NCBI RefSeq assembly: GCF_014236855.1
Contig: NZ_CP051261.1
Location: 4,464,001-4,528,000, forward strand
Direction: 5' to 3'
Origin: Xanthomonas sp. SI
Lineage (GTDB): Bacteria > Pseudomonadota > Gammaproteobacteria > Xanthomonadales > Xanthomonadaceae
Length of the DNA: 64,000 nucleotides
The notes under the pieces were generated by a model. The model did not search any database. It had not been told where the DNA came from and was given only the letters and a program-made list of their open reading frames with translations. Shown here in pieces: positions 44,687-52,832 of this stretch. Each line of letters opens with the position of its first letter. Positions within the stretch are counted from its first letter, which is position 1. A program made the translations under genes and the position numbers.

Positions 44687-45460
44687 CTACTGCGCCGGTG
44701 TCTCTGTCTTGATCCCCATCGCCTCGCGGTAGCGCTGGTACAGCGCCATCACCTTGTCGATGTAATCGCGGGTTTCCGCGTAGGGCGGCACGCCGCGGTA
44801 GCGCGCCACGGTGCCGATACCGGCGTTGTAGGCGGCCGCGGCCAGGGTGCGGTCGCCCTGGTAGCGGCGCAGCAGCGCCTGCATGTAGCGCGCGCCGCCG
44901 GCGATCGACTGGTCGGCGGCGAACGGATCGGCCACGCCGTATTCCTTCGCCACCTCGGGCATCAGCTGCATCACGCCCTGCGCGCCCTTCGGCGACACCG
45001 CTGCCGCATCGAAGCCGCTTTCGGCATGCGCGATCGCGCGCAGCCACGGGTCGTCCACGCCGGTGGCGCGCGCCGCGGCGCGGAACTGCTTGGCGTGCAT
45101 GTTCAACTGCGGCGCGCCGACCTTGCCCAATCCCGGATGCGCCGCCTCGCCCGGCGGAGTGACCGCGGTGAAGCGCAGGTACGGGCGCGACCCCGGCAGG
45201 TTGCGCGTGGAATACACCAGGCGCCCGTCCTGCTCGCGCTCGTACAGGGTGCCGCTGAACACGCCCATGCTGCCCCACAGGTTGGGCGTGGCGATCGCGG
45301 CATCGTCCAGTTCCTTGGCGGTGCAGCGCGACCCCGGCTCCGGCGCGGTCGCCAGGCTGACCGTGCCGTCGCGCACGCAGCGGTACACCGTGCGCGCCTG
45401 CGCCACGGCGACGACGCCGCAGCACAGCAGCAGGCTCAGCAGCGTTCGGGAACAGAACAT
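44687..45460 (-). CDS. SLT-family lytic transglycosylase
   Basis: A 257-residue periplasmic lytic murein transglycosylase. A signal peptide (MFCSRTLLSLLLCCGVVAVA) precedes a short N-terminal domain with paired cysteines and a lysozyme-like domain with catalytic Glu147 (IAHAESGFDAAAVS), GAQGVMQLMPEVA and AAAYNAGIGTVARYRG. It cuts glycan strands with formation of 1,6-anhydro-muramic acid. No secretion-system genes are near, so housekeeping wall turnover is more likely than a dedicated transenvelope role. Confidence 0.9.
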   Translation of the reverse strand: MFCSRTLLSLLLCCGVVAVAQARTVYRCVRDGTVSLATAPEPGSRCTAKELDDAAIATPNLWGSMGVFSGTLYEREQDGRLVYSTRNLPGSRPYLRFTAVTPPGEAAHPGLGKVGAPQLNMHAKQFRAAARATGVDDPWLRAIAHAESGFDAAAVSPKGAQGVMQLMPEVAKEYGVADPFAADQSIAGGARYMQALLRRYQGDRTLAAAAYNAGIGTVARYRGVPPYAETRDYIDKVMALYQRYREAMGIKTETPAQ

Positions 45461-46031
45461 GGGGTGGCGGACGGAACCGGCGAAGGCGGGCGCGCATCAT
45501 CGCGCACCGGGCGTCGGCGCGGGTGAGGACCGCCCAGCCCACCCGTTCTGACGCGCGCCGTTGTAGGAGCGGCTTCAGCCGCGACAGGTTGCCGAAGCCG
45601 CTGCAGTTCCGGCACCGCTCGTCGCAACTCCAACTCCGCTCGTCGCGACTGAAGTCGCTCCCACAGGAGGCTTGCGGCGAGCTGCCAGGTGAACTGTGGG
45701 AGGCACTTCTGTCCCGAATGCCTACGAAATCGGATAGCCCGCCCACTCCGTTCGTCGCGGCTGAAGCCGCTCCTGCAGGAGACTTGCGGCGAGCCAGCCG
45801 GGTGCACTGTGGGAGGGACTTCTGTCCCGACTGCTTATCAAATCGGATAGACGGGCCACGCCGTTCGTCGCGGCTGAAGCCGCTCCTACAGGAGACTTGC
45901 GGCGAGCCGGCTGGGTGCACTGTGGGAGGGACTTCAGTCCCGACTGCTTTCGAAATCGGATAGCCGGCCCACGCCGCTTGTCGCGGCTGAAGCCGCTCCT
46001 ACAATGGCGCGCAGCCGGGAAACGCCACCGC
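45461..46031. other. Gene-free spacer holding a palindromic repeat array
   Basis: The 571 bases between the transglycosylase and the next gene hold no credible coding frame. Most is taken by the tandem repeat array described separately; a single extra copy of the GGAGCGGCTTCAGCC core lies at about 45562-45586. Confidence 0.6.
45641..46005. repeat. Tandem array of compound palindromic repeats, period about 113 bp
   Basis: Units start at about 45641, 45753, 45866 and 45979, each opening CGTCGCGGCTGAAGCCGC or a variant. The complete middle units then have CAGGAGACTTGCGGCGAGCC, a GGAGGGACTTCAGTCCC type palindrome, and an AAATCGGATAG segment before the next unit. The first unit is more divergent and the last is truncated. 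The unit differs from the 283-bp unit at 24.5 kb but uses the same palindromic cores. Confidence 0.85.
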
Positions 46032-47018
46032 CTACGGCGCGCAGGCCGCCAGTTTCTGGTCGGCGTACCACAGCGCGCGCCGCGCCAGGTCGTAGGCGCT
46101 GTCGGCGGCGCGCGGCAGGGTCTGCTGCGCCAGGACCGGATCGGCGCCGTGGGCCATGGCGTTTTCCACGCGCTGCAGGTCGCCCAGGTTGTCCAGCACC
46201 GGCTGCAGCAGGCGGCTGCGCTGCGCCGCCGGGCAGGCCGCACGGCGCTGCTCCAGTTCGCCGATCGCCTTGCGGATGCGGCGGCTGGCTTCGCCGTCCA
46301 GGCCCGGCGCCTTTTCCAACGCGATCGGCGCGGCCTTGTAGGCATCGCCGGTGGCCTCACTGCCGAGGTCGCCCGGGCGCTCGTGCAGCGCCGGGTCGAA
46401 GCGCACGTCCGGCGGCGGCCGTGCCACCGCCGACTGGTGGGTGCTCTTGGGCAGCATCTTCTTCATCGCATCGCCGATGCCCTGCATCGCCACGTCGCCC
46501 AGGGTGCCGCTGGTGGCCCAGTCCTTGTCGAAGCGGGTGCGCCGGTAGTCGATCGGGTTCGGGCGCTCGAGCAGGCGCTTGGCCTTGGCCAGGTCGCGCG
46601 GGTTGGTGGTGCCCGGCGGCGTGCCCTGCGCCTCGGCGAACGGATCCACCGCCACGCCGTCCGGCAGCCGCGCGCTGCCGTCGCGGGTGTACAGCGTGGC
46701 GCTCATCGGCGCGGCCTGGGTGGCCACGGGGGCGGCGCTGCGGGTCGGTGGCGGCAGCGGCGCTTGCGCCGCGCGCGCGGCGGCCGGCGCGCGCCGTGCC
46801 GCGGCATGCGGCGCGGACGGGGCGGCCTGCGCTTGCGGCGGCGGTGCGGCGACCGGGACCGAGCGCGGCACGAACACCAGCCGCATCGCGTCATCGGCGC
46901 GCGGCGGCGCCGCTGCCGGCGCGATCAACAGCAGGCGGCCCAGCAACAGCAGGATCAGCAGGGTGGTGGCGGCCGCGCCCAGGCGCAGCAGCCGGTCTTC
47001 CGCAGGCGCAGACGTCAC
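46032..47018 (-). CDS. Single-pass membrane protein of unknown function
   Basis: A 328-residue protein with one N-terminal membrane helix (LRLGAAATTLLILLLLGRLLL, about 8-30), a long Ala/Pro-rich linker (about 35-115) and a soluble C-terminal domain. The C-terminal domain has RAACPAAQRSRLLQPVLDNL and other helical parts with two or three cysteines. This layout resembles an inner-membrane protein with a periplasmic domain. I use the GTG at 47018 because it gives an N-terminus just before the helix; upstream codons would be unusual. I do not recognise the family. Confidence 0.68.
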   Translation of the reverse strand: MTSAPAEDRLLRLGAAATTLLILLLLGRLLLIAPAAAPPRADDAMRLVFVPRSVPVAAPPPQAQAAPSAPHAAARRAPAAARAAQAPLPPPTRSAAPVATQAAPMSATLYTRDGSARLPDGVAVDPFAEAQGTPPGTTNPRDLAKAKRLLERPNPIDYRRTRFDKDWATSGTLGDVAMQGIGDAMKKMLPKSTHQSAVARPPPDVRFDPALHERPGDLGSEATGDAYKAAPIALEKAPGLDGEASRRIRKAIGELEQRRAACPAAQRSRLLQPVLDNLGDLQRVENAMAHGADPVLAQQTLPRAADSAYDLARRALWYADQKLAACAP

Positions 47019-47312
47019 GACGATCGAAATTCCATAGCGAGGTATGCGTCCACCGGAGGATTGTCTCCGGACTCCGCTATGGTGCCGTGAGTTCCTGTGC
47101 CGCAACGTGTCGGTCGGCGTCCAACACGGTCATCCACAGCCACGCGCCGCCGGACTGCAGGTGCAAAACCCCTGCCACGCTTGACGCTGCGCCCTATCTC
47201 GAGGAAACCCGCTAAGGTGGCCGGCGCCGCTGCGGCGACAGCCGGCGTACAGCCAGCGCGCACCGTTGCCCCTGTTTTTGAAGAACGCCCCTGTCGTGGA
47301 AACGCATCTGCC

Positions 47313-48104
47313 ATGCAACACACAATGATCCGATGGCTGGGCGCCTGCCTGCTGAGCGCCGCCGCCGCACTGCCGGCCACTGCCGCGCCGTCGCACCTGG
47401 ACAGCATCGCGCAGCGCGGCACACTGCGCGTGTGCACCACCGGCGATTACCTGCCCTACAGCCTGCTGCGCGCGGACGGTGGCTACGAAGGCATCGACAT
47501 CGCCCTGGCGCAGTCGCTGGCGGCCAGCCTGGAGGTGCCGGTGACCTGGGTAGCCACGCGCTGGGCGACGCTGCTGCCGGACCTGCTCGCCGATCGCTGC
47601 GACATCGCCGTCGGCGGCATCTCGGTGTCGCTGCCGCGGCAGCGCCATGCCTGGTTCAGCGCCGTGCTCGACGTGGACGGCAAGATCCCGCTGGTGCGCT
47701 GCGCCGACCAGGCACGCTATCGCGACATCGCGCAGATCGATCGCGCCGAGGTGCGGGTGATCGAACCGCGCGGCGGCACCAACGAAGCCTTCGCCCGCCG
47801 CGAACTGCCGCAGGCGCGGCTGACCCTGTCCGACGACAACACCGCGATCTTCCGCGAACTGCTCGAAGGCCGCGCCGACGTGATGATCACCGACGCCTCC
47901 GAAGCGCGCTTCCAGCAGCGCCGCGTGCCCGGGCTATGCGCGGTGAATCCGCAACAGCCGCTGCAGTACAGCGAAAAAGCATTCCTGTTACCGCGCGACG
48001 ACATGGCCTGGAAGGCCTACGTGGACCAGTGGCTGCACCTGAGCAAGGCCAGCGGCGAATACCGCAAGGCGCAGGCGCCGTGGTTGGGGGATGACGCGGA
48101 CTAG
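47313..48104 (+). CDS. pheC: Periplasmic cyclohexadienyl dehydratase-like protein (PheC-like)
   Basis: A 263-residue protein of the amino-acid-binding-protein fold. It has a signal peptide (about 1-25) and segments close to Pseudomonas PheC: RGTLRVCTTGDYLPYS, GGYEGIDIALAQSLAASL, DIAVGGISVSLPRQRHAWFS, GGTNEAFARRELPQA and the C-terminal YSEKAFLLPRDD. PheC converts prephenate and arogenate to phenylpyruvate and phenylalanine in the periplasm. The similarity is strong enough for a probable call, though a plain substrate-binding protein cannot be excluded. No ABC transporter genes are adjacent. Confidence 0.8.
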   Translation: MQHTMIRWLGACLLSAAAALPATAAPSHLDSIAQRGTLRVCTTGDYLPYSLLRADGGYEGIDIALAQSLAASLEVPVTWVATRWATLLPDLLADRCDIAVGGISVSLPRQRHAWFSAVLDVDGKIPLVRCADQARYRDIAQIDRAEVRVIEPRGGTNEAFARRELPQARLTLSDDNTAIFRELLEGRADVMITDASEARFQQRRVPGLCAVNPQQPLQYSEKAFLLPRDDMAWKAYVDQWLHLSKASGEYRKAQAPWLGDDAD

Positions 48105-48233
48105 TTCGCCGCGTGTTGCCGGCAGCCGCATTGCACAGTACCCGCCCCCGCAGCGATGCCATCGGTAAGGCGTTATGCTGCCAGTGCCGGCGGCGATCGC
48201 CCCGGCGGAAAAGGACATCGACAAGGGGACATC

Positions 48234-48704
48234 ATGAAGAACCTATGGAGCGCGCTCGCGTTGGCGGGCGTCATGCTGGTGGCCGGCTGCTCGACCAATA
48301 GTGTCGTGCGACAGAGCTACAAGGCCGCGGCACCGGAGACCTACTGGTACCAGATCAAAGGCAACGAAGACACCGACGCCGAAAGCCTGGGCATGTTCCA
48401 GCGCCAGCTCGACGAAAAGTTGGGCGAGGCGCATCTGCGCGGTGCCGAAGGCAGCGCCGACGCGCGCAAGATGACGATCACCATCGACCACTACTACATG
48501 CGCAGCAACGGCGCGCGTTTCTGGGCCGGCATCATGGCCGGGCGCGACAAGATCAAGAGCAAGGTCGAGGTCGCTGGCGCAGATGGCAAGACCGCCGCGC
48601 GTTTCGATGTCGAGTCGACCAATACCAGCGCCTGGGGCACTTCCGAAGGCCTGGTCGGCCGCCACGCCGAAGAAATCGTCGAACGGCTCAAGCAGTTGCA
48701 GTAA
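48234..48704 (+). CDS. Lipoprotein of the DUF4410 type
   Basis: A 156-residue lipoprotein. The leader MKNLWSALALAGVMLVAGCS ends in the lipobox VAGC, giving Cys19. The mature domain has regular beta strands such as KMTITIDHYYMRSNGARFWAGIMAGRDKIKSKVEV, and the GxxAG-type segment GARFWAGIMAGRDK is typical of DUF4410/GNA1162-like lipoproteins. Function unknown. The ATG at 48234 has GGGGA upstream. Confidence 0.82.
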   Translation: MKNLWSALALAGVMLVAGCSTNSVVRQSYKAAAPETYWYQIKGNEDTDAESLGMFQRQLDEKLGEAHLRGAEGSADARKMTITIDHYYMRSNGARFWAGIMAGRDKIKSKVEVAGADGKTAARFDVESTNTSAWGTSEGLVGRHAEEIVERLKQLQ

Positions 48705-48716
48705 GTCGGCGTGTTC

Positions 48717-48744
48717 TGCGGAGGCGCAACTGGTGTCCTCCGCA
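48717..48744 (+). terminator. Hairpin after the lipoprotein gene
   Basis: TGCGGAGG (48717-48724) and CCTCCGCA (48737-48744) pair perfectly with a 12-base loop, 12 bp after the stop. The long loop and lack of T tract make it a weak candidate. Confidence 0.35.
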
Positions 48745-48783
48745 AGCGACAGCTGTGCCAGACCACTTGCCATTCGTAGTGTT

Positions 48784-48837
48784 GTGGAGTGACTTCAGTC
48801 GCGACGGGGTTTATCGGTAATGCCCGTCGCGACTGAA
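48784..48837. repeat. Palindromic repeat interrupted by the IS5 element (left part)
   Basis: A copy of the palindromic repeat (GTGACTTCAGTCGCGAC, 48784-48805) is followed by the inverted half GTCGCGACTGAA (48826-48837). The sequence of that half resumes after the IS at 49930 with TGAAGTCGCTTCCACA. The IS thus split a palindromic repeat. Confidence 0.8.
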
Positions 48838-48902
48838 GGGCACCTCTAAAAACCTGCCTGCTTTGGCATCATAGGGTCTTAGCCAACAGCCGAGGTCGCG
48901 CG

Positions 48903-49785
48903 ATGATCAGCTTGTTTGCCGGACACGAACGCGAAGCCAAGCGCCAGCAGATAGGCGACCCGCTGACCCTGCTTTCGCGTCATATCGATTTCGCAGCGAT
49001 TGCCCAAGCCGTCGATGCGAAGCTGTCCTTGGGCACCGGTACGCGAGGGGGCCGTCCGGCTTGGCCGACGGTGGTCATGATCAAACTGTTGCTGCTGCAG
49101 CAGCTGTACAACCTCTCTGACGATGCGCTGGAGTACCAGGTGCTGGATCGGCGCAGTTTCCAGCAGTTCCTTGGATCAGATCATCGATGCGAGCATCGTC
49201 AGCGCCCCGATCCAACGCAACACGCGCGAGGAGAACGCACAGATCAAGCAGGGTGGCGAGGTAGGCCAAGACTGGAGCGACGCCAAGCGGGCGCAGAAGG
49301 ATGTGCAAGCCCGCTGGACCCGCAAGCACGGCAAGGCGCATTACGGCTACAAGCTGCACGCCAGCACCGATCGGCGTTGGGGCTTCATCCGCCGCCATGC
49401 GGTGAGCGCAGCCAACGTGCATGACAGCCGACACTTCGAGGAGGTGCTGGACCCCAGCAATCGCGGACGCACGGTGTGGGCGGACAGTGGCTATGCCGAC
49501 GCGTCGCGGGAGGCTGATCTCACGCAACGCGGCTATCGGGCGGCCATTCAGCACCAGGGCCAGGCGCGCAAGCCACTAAGCGCGGCCGAACAACGTCGCA
49601 ACCGGCGGCTTGCCAAGGACCGGGTGTTCGGCGAACACCCGTTCGCGCGGCTGGCGCAGCAGGGCGGTAAATGCCTGCGCACCATCGGGTTGGCACGGGC
49701 CACGGTAGTGATCGGGTTGAAGGTCGCCAGTCACAACCTGATGCGGCTGGCGCGGCTGCAGCATCGCGGCATCGTGCCGGCGTGA
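48903..49785 (+). pseudogene. IS5-family transposase with internal deletion and frameshift
   Basis: The N-terminal part (MISLFAGHEREAKRQQIG to RRSFQQFLG, 48903 to about 49173) and the C-terminal part (LDQIIDASIVSAPIQRN onward to 49785) are in different frames. Family members have about 50 residues between FQQFLG and QIIDASIV that are missing here. The DDE Asp in IIDASIV, the second Asp in WADSGYAD and a Glu in VFGEHPF are still readable. The enzyme is not functional. The left part has its own ATG at 48903. Confidence 0.87.
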
Positions 49786-49788
49786 TCA

Positions 49789-49815
49789 GGTAAGGCGGCC
49801 GACGGCCGCCTTACC
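49789..49815 (+). terminator. Hairpin at the right end of the IS5 element
   Basis: GGTAAGGCGGCC (49789-49800) and GGCCGCCTTACC (49804-49815) pair perfectly around GAC, four bases after the transposase stop. It is probably the transposase terminator. Confidence 0.6.
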
Positions 49816-50048
49816 TGGCACATCAATGCCATCCAGCAAGCCGGCAATACACCGAAGTCGTCCTCAAGACGCGCTGACGCTGTCCATTCGCGGCTCATAG
49901 TGATGAAACTATGGTTGTTCGAGGTGCCCTGAAGTCGCTTCCACAAGGGGCTGATGCCTGCAATTCGATAAGCGCATCGGCTCCAGGCTCGTCTTCGCAA
50001 TCGGCTCGGCTGCCGTCGTGCGCGCGCATGTCGCCGCGGTGCCTGCGC

Positions 50049-52142
50049 CTATTCCAGCGTCACCCGCAGGTCGCGATTGGCGATGGCCTGGTTGCCGCTG
50101 TAGTCGCTTGCGGTGATGCGGATCAGGTAGTCGCCCGCGGGCAGCGCGTCCGGCTGCCATCGTCCTTCGGCGATGTGGCCGTCGCGCACGGTGTTGGTCA
50201 CCACGTAGCGGAAGCGGGTCGTGGCGCTGCCGTGCACGGTGATGCCGCTGTCGGCGGCGTAGGCCACCTTCACCGCGTCGGCATCGGCGGGCATGCGGTC
50301 GAACTGGATGCTCGGCTGCGGCGGCGCGGCACCGGGCAACGCCCGGCCTTGCGCATCGAGCACTTCGTAGCCCAGCGCGTACAGGCCAAGGCGCCGGCGC
50401 GGCAGGTTGCGATCCACCTGGTCCCAGGCCTCCACCACGATCTGCACGCCGCCGTTGCCGCGCGCCACCCGCACCCGTCCTTGCGTCGCCGGCAGCGCCT
50501 GGCCGGTGCCGTCGAACAGTTCGATGCGCTGGATCTGCGGCGGGTAGTGATCGGCGTAGTCGCGGAAGCCGAGCAGCACTGCATTGCGTTCGAAGCCGCT
50601 GGCGCCGACGCTCAGGTGCACATGCGCCATCGCGTTGATCGTGCCCAGCGCGTCGCCGGCGGCGAAGCGGGTGCCGCGCAGCACGCGCACCCGCTCCGGC
50701 GCGCCGCTGTCGTCGGTGAGCAGGTGGAAGCGTTGCGGATCCAGCGGCGCGCCCTGCGCGGTGCGGCCCACGCGCATGTGGATGTAGCCGAGCTGGTCCA
50801 GCGCCATGCCTTCGCCGAGCTTGCCCAGCGCCCAGGTCGCGCTGGCGCTGGCGACCTTGGCATCGGCGATGGCGTAGACCGTCTGCCCGACGTCGCCGCG
50901 GATATCCAGGCCTGCATGCAGATGGTCGCGGCTCTCGCCCTGGTAGTTGCCGCGCACCTCGCCGAGCGTGCCGACCACCTCGTGCCAGCCGTCCTGCGGG
51001 CGCAGCGGCCAGCGGCCGTGGGTGATTGGCAGCGGCTGTGCGGCGGCGGGTCCGATCACCGCGGGCGCGGCGGCGGCAGCGGCCTGCGGCGTGGTCGGCA
51101 GCAGCCGGTGCACCCGCGCGCTGCCCGCATCGGTAACGTAGACCGCGCCGTCCGCGGCCACGGTCACGCCGGCCGGACGCGCCAGGCTGGTGTCGCTGCG
51201 CTCGCCGGACAGCACCAGCACGTGCCCGGTCGAGGTGACCTGCAGCACGCGGCCGTCGTCGCTGCCGACGTAGCCGTGACCATCGAAGGTCAGGCCCAGG
51301 CTCAGCGGCCGCGATAGCGGCGAGGCCTCGCTGGCGCCGGCCAGGGTGATCACTCGCCCGTCCGGCAGCAGCTGGCGGATCGCGTTGTTGCGCAGGTCGG
51401 CGATCCACAGCACGCCGGCGCGGTCCACCTTCAGGTCGGTCGGCGTATCGAAGCGCGCCTCGGCGCCCATGCCATCGGCATAGCCCGGACGTTCGCCGCC
51501 GGCGAGCGTGCGCACCTGGCCATCGCGCTCGATCACGCGGATGCGGTCGTTGTAGGTATCGGCGACGTAGACGCGCCCCTGCGCATCCACTGCCACGCCC
51601 ATCGGGCCGTTGAAGCGCGCCTGCGCGGCCGGGCCGTCGCGGAAACCGGCCGTGCCGTCGCCGGCCAAGGTGCTCACCATGCCCTGCGCGCTGAGTTTGC
51701 GGATCGCATGGTTGCCGGTATCGGCGATGTACAGCGTGCCCGCCGCGTCCACGGCGATGCCCGATGGCGTCGCGAAGCGCGCCGTGCCGGCAGGGCCGTC
51801 AACGAAGCCTTCGGCGCCGCCGGCGATGGTGGACACCACGCCGTCGCGGGCGATGCGGCGGATGCGGTTGTTGTCGCCGGCGTCGGCCACGTACAGCACG
51901 CCGTGCGCATCGACCACGATGCCGTAGGGATCGGCGAAGCGCGCACGCCCGGCGGCGCCATCGGCCAGGCCGCGCACGCCGTCACCGGCTACCCACTGCA
52001 GCTGCGCCAGCCAACCCAGTGGTGTCGGCGCCGGCGCGCTGGAGGTGCGCACTGCGCTGTGCGGACGTTCGCTTCGCCACCACGCGAACACCGCGAGCGA
52101 TACCAGCGCCAGCAACAGCAGCCACACTCCGGTCTTTCTCAT
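50049..52142 (-). CDS. Secreted NHL beta-propeller plus M23-like peptidase
   Basis: A 697-residue protein with an N-terminal membrane anchor or signal (MRKTGVWLLLLALVSLAVFAWW). Residues about 55-370 contain repeated NHL motifs (for example YGIVVDAHGVLYVADAGDNNRI and GVAVDAQGRVYVADTYNDRIR), forming a six-blade propeller. After an Ala-rich linker follows an M23/LytM-like domain with zinc-type HxxxD (HAGLDI) and HxH (HVHLSV) motifs. A beta-rich C-terminal part follows. It could cut peptidoglycan cross-links under control of the propeller. The ATG at 52142 gives the signal directly. Confidence 0.82.
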   Translation of the reverse strand: MRKTGVWLLLLALVSLAVFAWWRSERPHSAVRTSSAPAPTPLGWLAQLQWVAGDGVRGLADGAAGRARFADPYGIVVDAHGVLYVADAGDNNRIRRIARDGVVSTIAGGAEGFVDGPAGTARFATPSGIAVDAAGTLYIADTGNHAIRKLSAQGMVSTLAGDGTAGFRDGPAAQARFNGPMGVAVDAQGRVYVADTYNDRIRVIERDGQVRTLAGGERPGYADGMGAEARFDTPTDLKVDRAGVLWIADLRNNAIRQLLPDGRVITLAGASEASPLSRPLSLGLTFDGHGYVGSDDGRVLQVTSTGHVLVLSGERSDTSLARPAGVTVAADGAVYVTDAGSARVHRLLPTTPQAAAAAAPAVIGPAAAQPLPITHGRWPLRPQDGWHEVVGTLGEVRGNYQGESRDHLHAGLDIRGDVGQTVYAIADAKVASASATWALGKLGEGMALDQLGYIHMRVGRTAQGAPLDPQRFHLLTDDSGAPERVRVLRGTRFAAGDALGTINAMAHVHLSVGASGFERNAVLLGFRDYADHYPPQIQRIELFDGTGQALPATQGRVRVARGNGGVQIVVEAWDQVDRNLPRRRLGLYALGYEVLDAQGRALPGAAPPQPSIQFDRMPADADAVKVAYAADSGITVHGSATTRFRYVVTNTVRDGHIAEGRWQPDALPAGDYLIRITASDYSGNQAIANRDLRVTLE

Positions 52143-52226
52143 GCCCTGCCCGCGCAACGAATGGTCAGGCACCTTAGACAAAGCGCGCGGCACAGGGAAG
52201 CGCTCGCGTGCGTGTCTGGCGGGCTC

Positions 52227-52778
52227 CTAAGCGGCCGCAGCTGCGAAATCGATGAACGCCACCGGCACCTGCGCGGTCAGCCAGACGCCGTTGTCGGCGC
52301 GATAGAACGCATGCCCCGCCTCGGCCATGGCCTGCGCGCGCACCGTCAGCAACACGGCCTGCCCGTAGCGCTGCCCGACCTGCAAGGCCGTGTCGGGCGA
52401 CACGGACAGGTGCACGTGCTGGCGCTGGCCCGGCAGCAACCCGTCGCGGCGGATCGCGTCCACGAACCGGGTCGCCGTGCCGTGGTACAGCTGCGGCGGC
52501 GGCTCCGCGGATGTCAGGCCCAGGTCCACCGGCAGCGAATGCCCCTGATTGGCGCGGATGCGCTGGCCATCGGCGCTGATCGCGAAACGCTGCTTGTCGC
52601 TGTGCGCCACCACCCGCTGCAGTTGCGCATGGGTCAACGGATGGGTGGGCTGCGCCAGCCGCAGCAGGTCGTCGATCGAGGCCCAGCCCTGCGCATCGAG
52701 CCGCAGCCCGATCGCCTGCGGCTGGTGCCGCAACACCCAGCTCAGGAACTTGCTTGCGGTCTCGTCGGAACAGTCCAT
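52227..52778 (-). CDS. kptA: RNA 2'-phosphotransferase
   Basis: A 183-residue KptA/Tpt1 protein. It has the N-terminal [31 protein letters not shown], the [15 protein letters not shown] motif and [12 protein letters not shown], followed by [19 protein letters not shown]. Conserved Arg-His-Arg-type residues for NAD binding and 2'-phosphate removal are in place. In yeast Tpt1 finishes tRNA splicing; the bacterial substrate is unclear. It may process RNA ends left by ligases. The ATG at 52778 is preferred over 52799. Confidence 0.88.
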   Translation of the reverse strand: MDCSDETASKFLSWVLRHQPQAIGLRLDAQGWASIDDLLRLAQPTHPLTHAQLQRVVAHSDKQRFAISADGQRIRANQGHSLPVDLGLTSAEPPPQLYHGTATRFVDAIRRDGLLPGQRQHVHLSVSPDTALQVGQRYGQAVLLTVRAQAMAEAGHAFYRADNGVWLTAQVPVAFIDFAAAAA

Positions 52779-52832
52779 CGCAGCGGCCTCGGCATGCACT
52801 CGGGCCGGGCACGATAGACCAGGCCGGCGCGG

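Larger units (their letters stand above)
48838..49929 (+). mobile_element. IS5-family insertion sequence, internally deleted
   Basis: The element spans 1092 bp with imperfect terminal inverted repeats GGGCACCTCTAAAAAC (left) and GTTGTTCGAGGTGCCC (right), and a direct target duplication TGAA (48834-48837 and 49930-49933). It carries a transposase reading frame broken by an internal deletion. The right end has a perfect 12-bp hairpin at 49789-49815 after the transposase stop, perhaps the IS terminator. It inserted into a palindromic repeat, so the host DNA can be reconstructed across the target site. Confidence 0.85.

Noticed and set aside
41046..45920. A 1624-codon open frame on the minus strand across trehalase and AIM24
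   Set aside because: It is antisense to well-supported genes and has composition (long Arg/His/Gln/Ala runs) expected of G+C-rich shadow frames.
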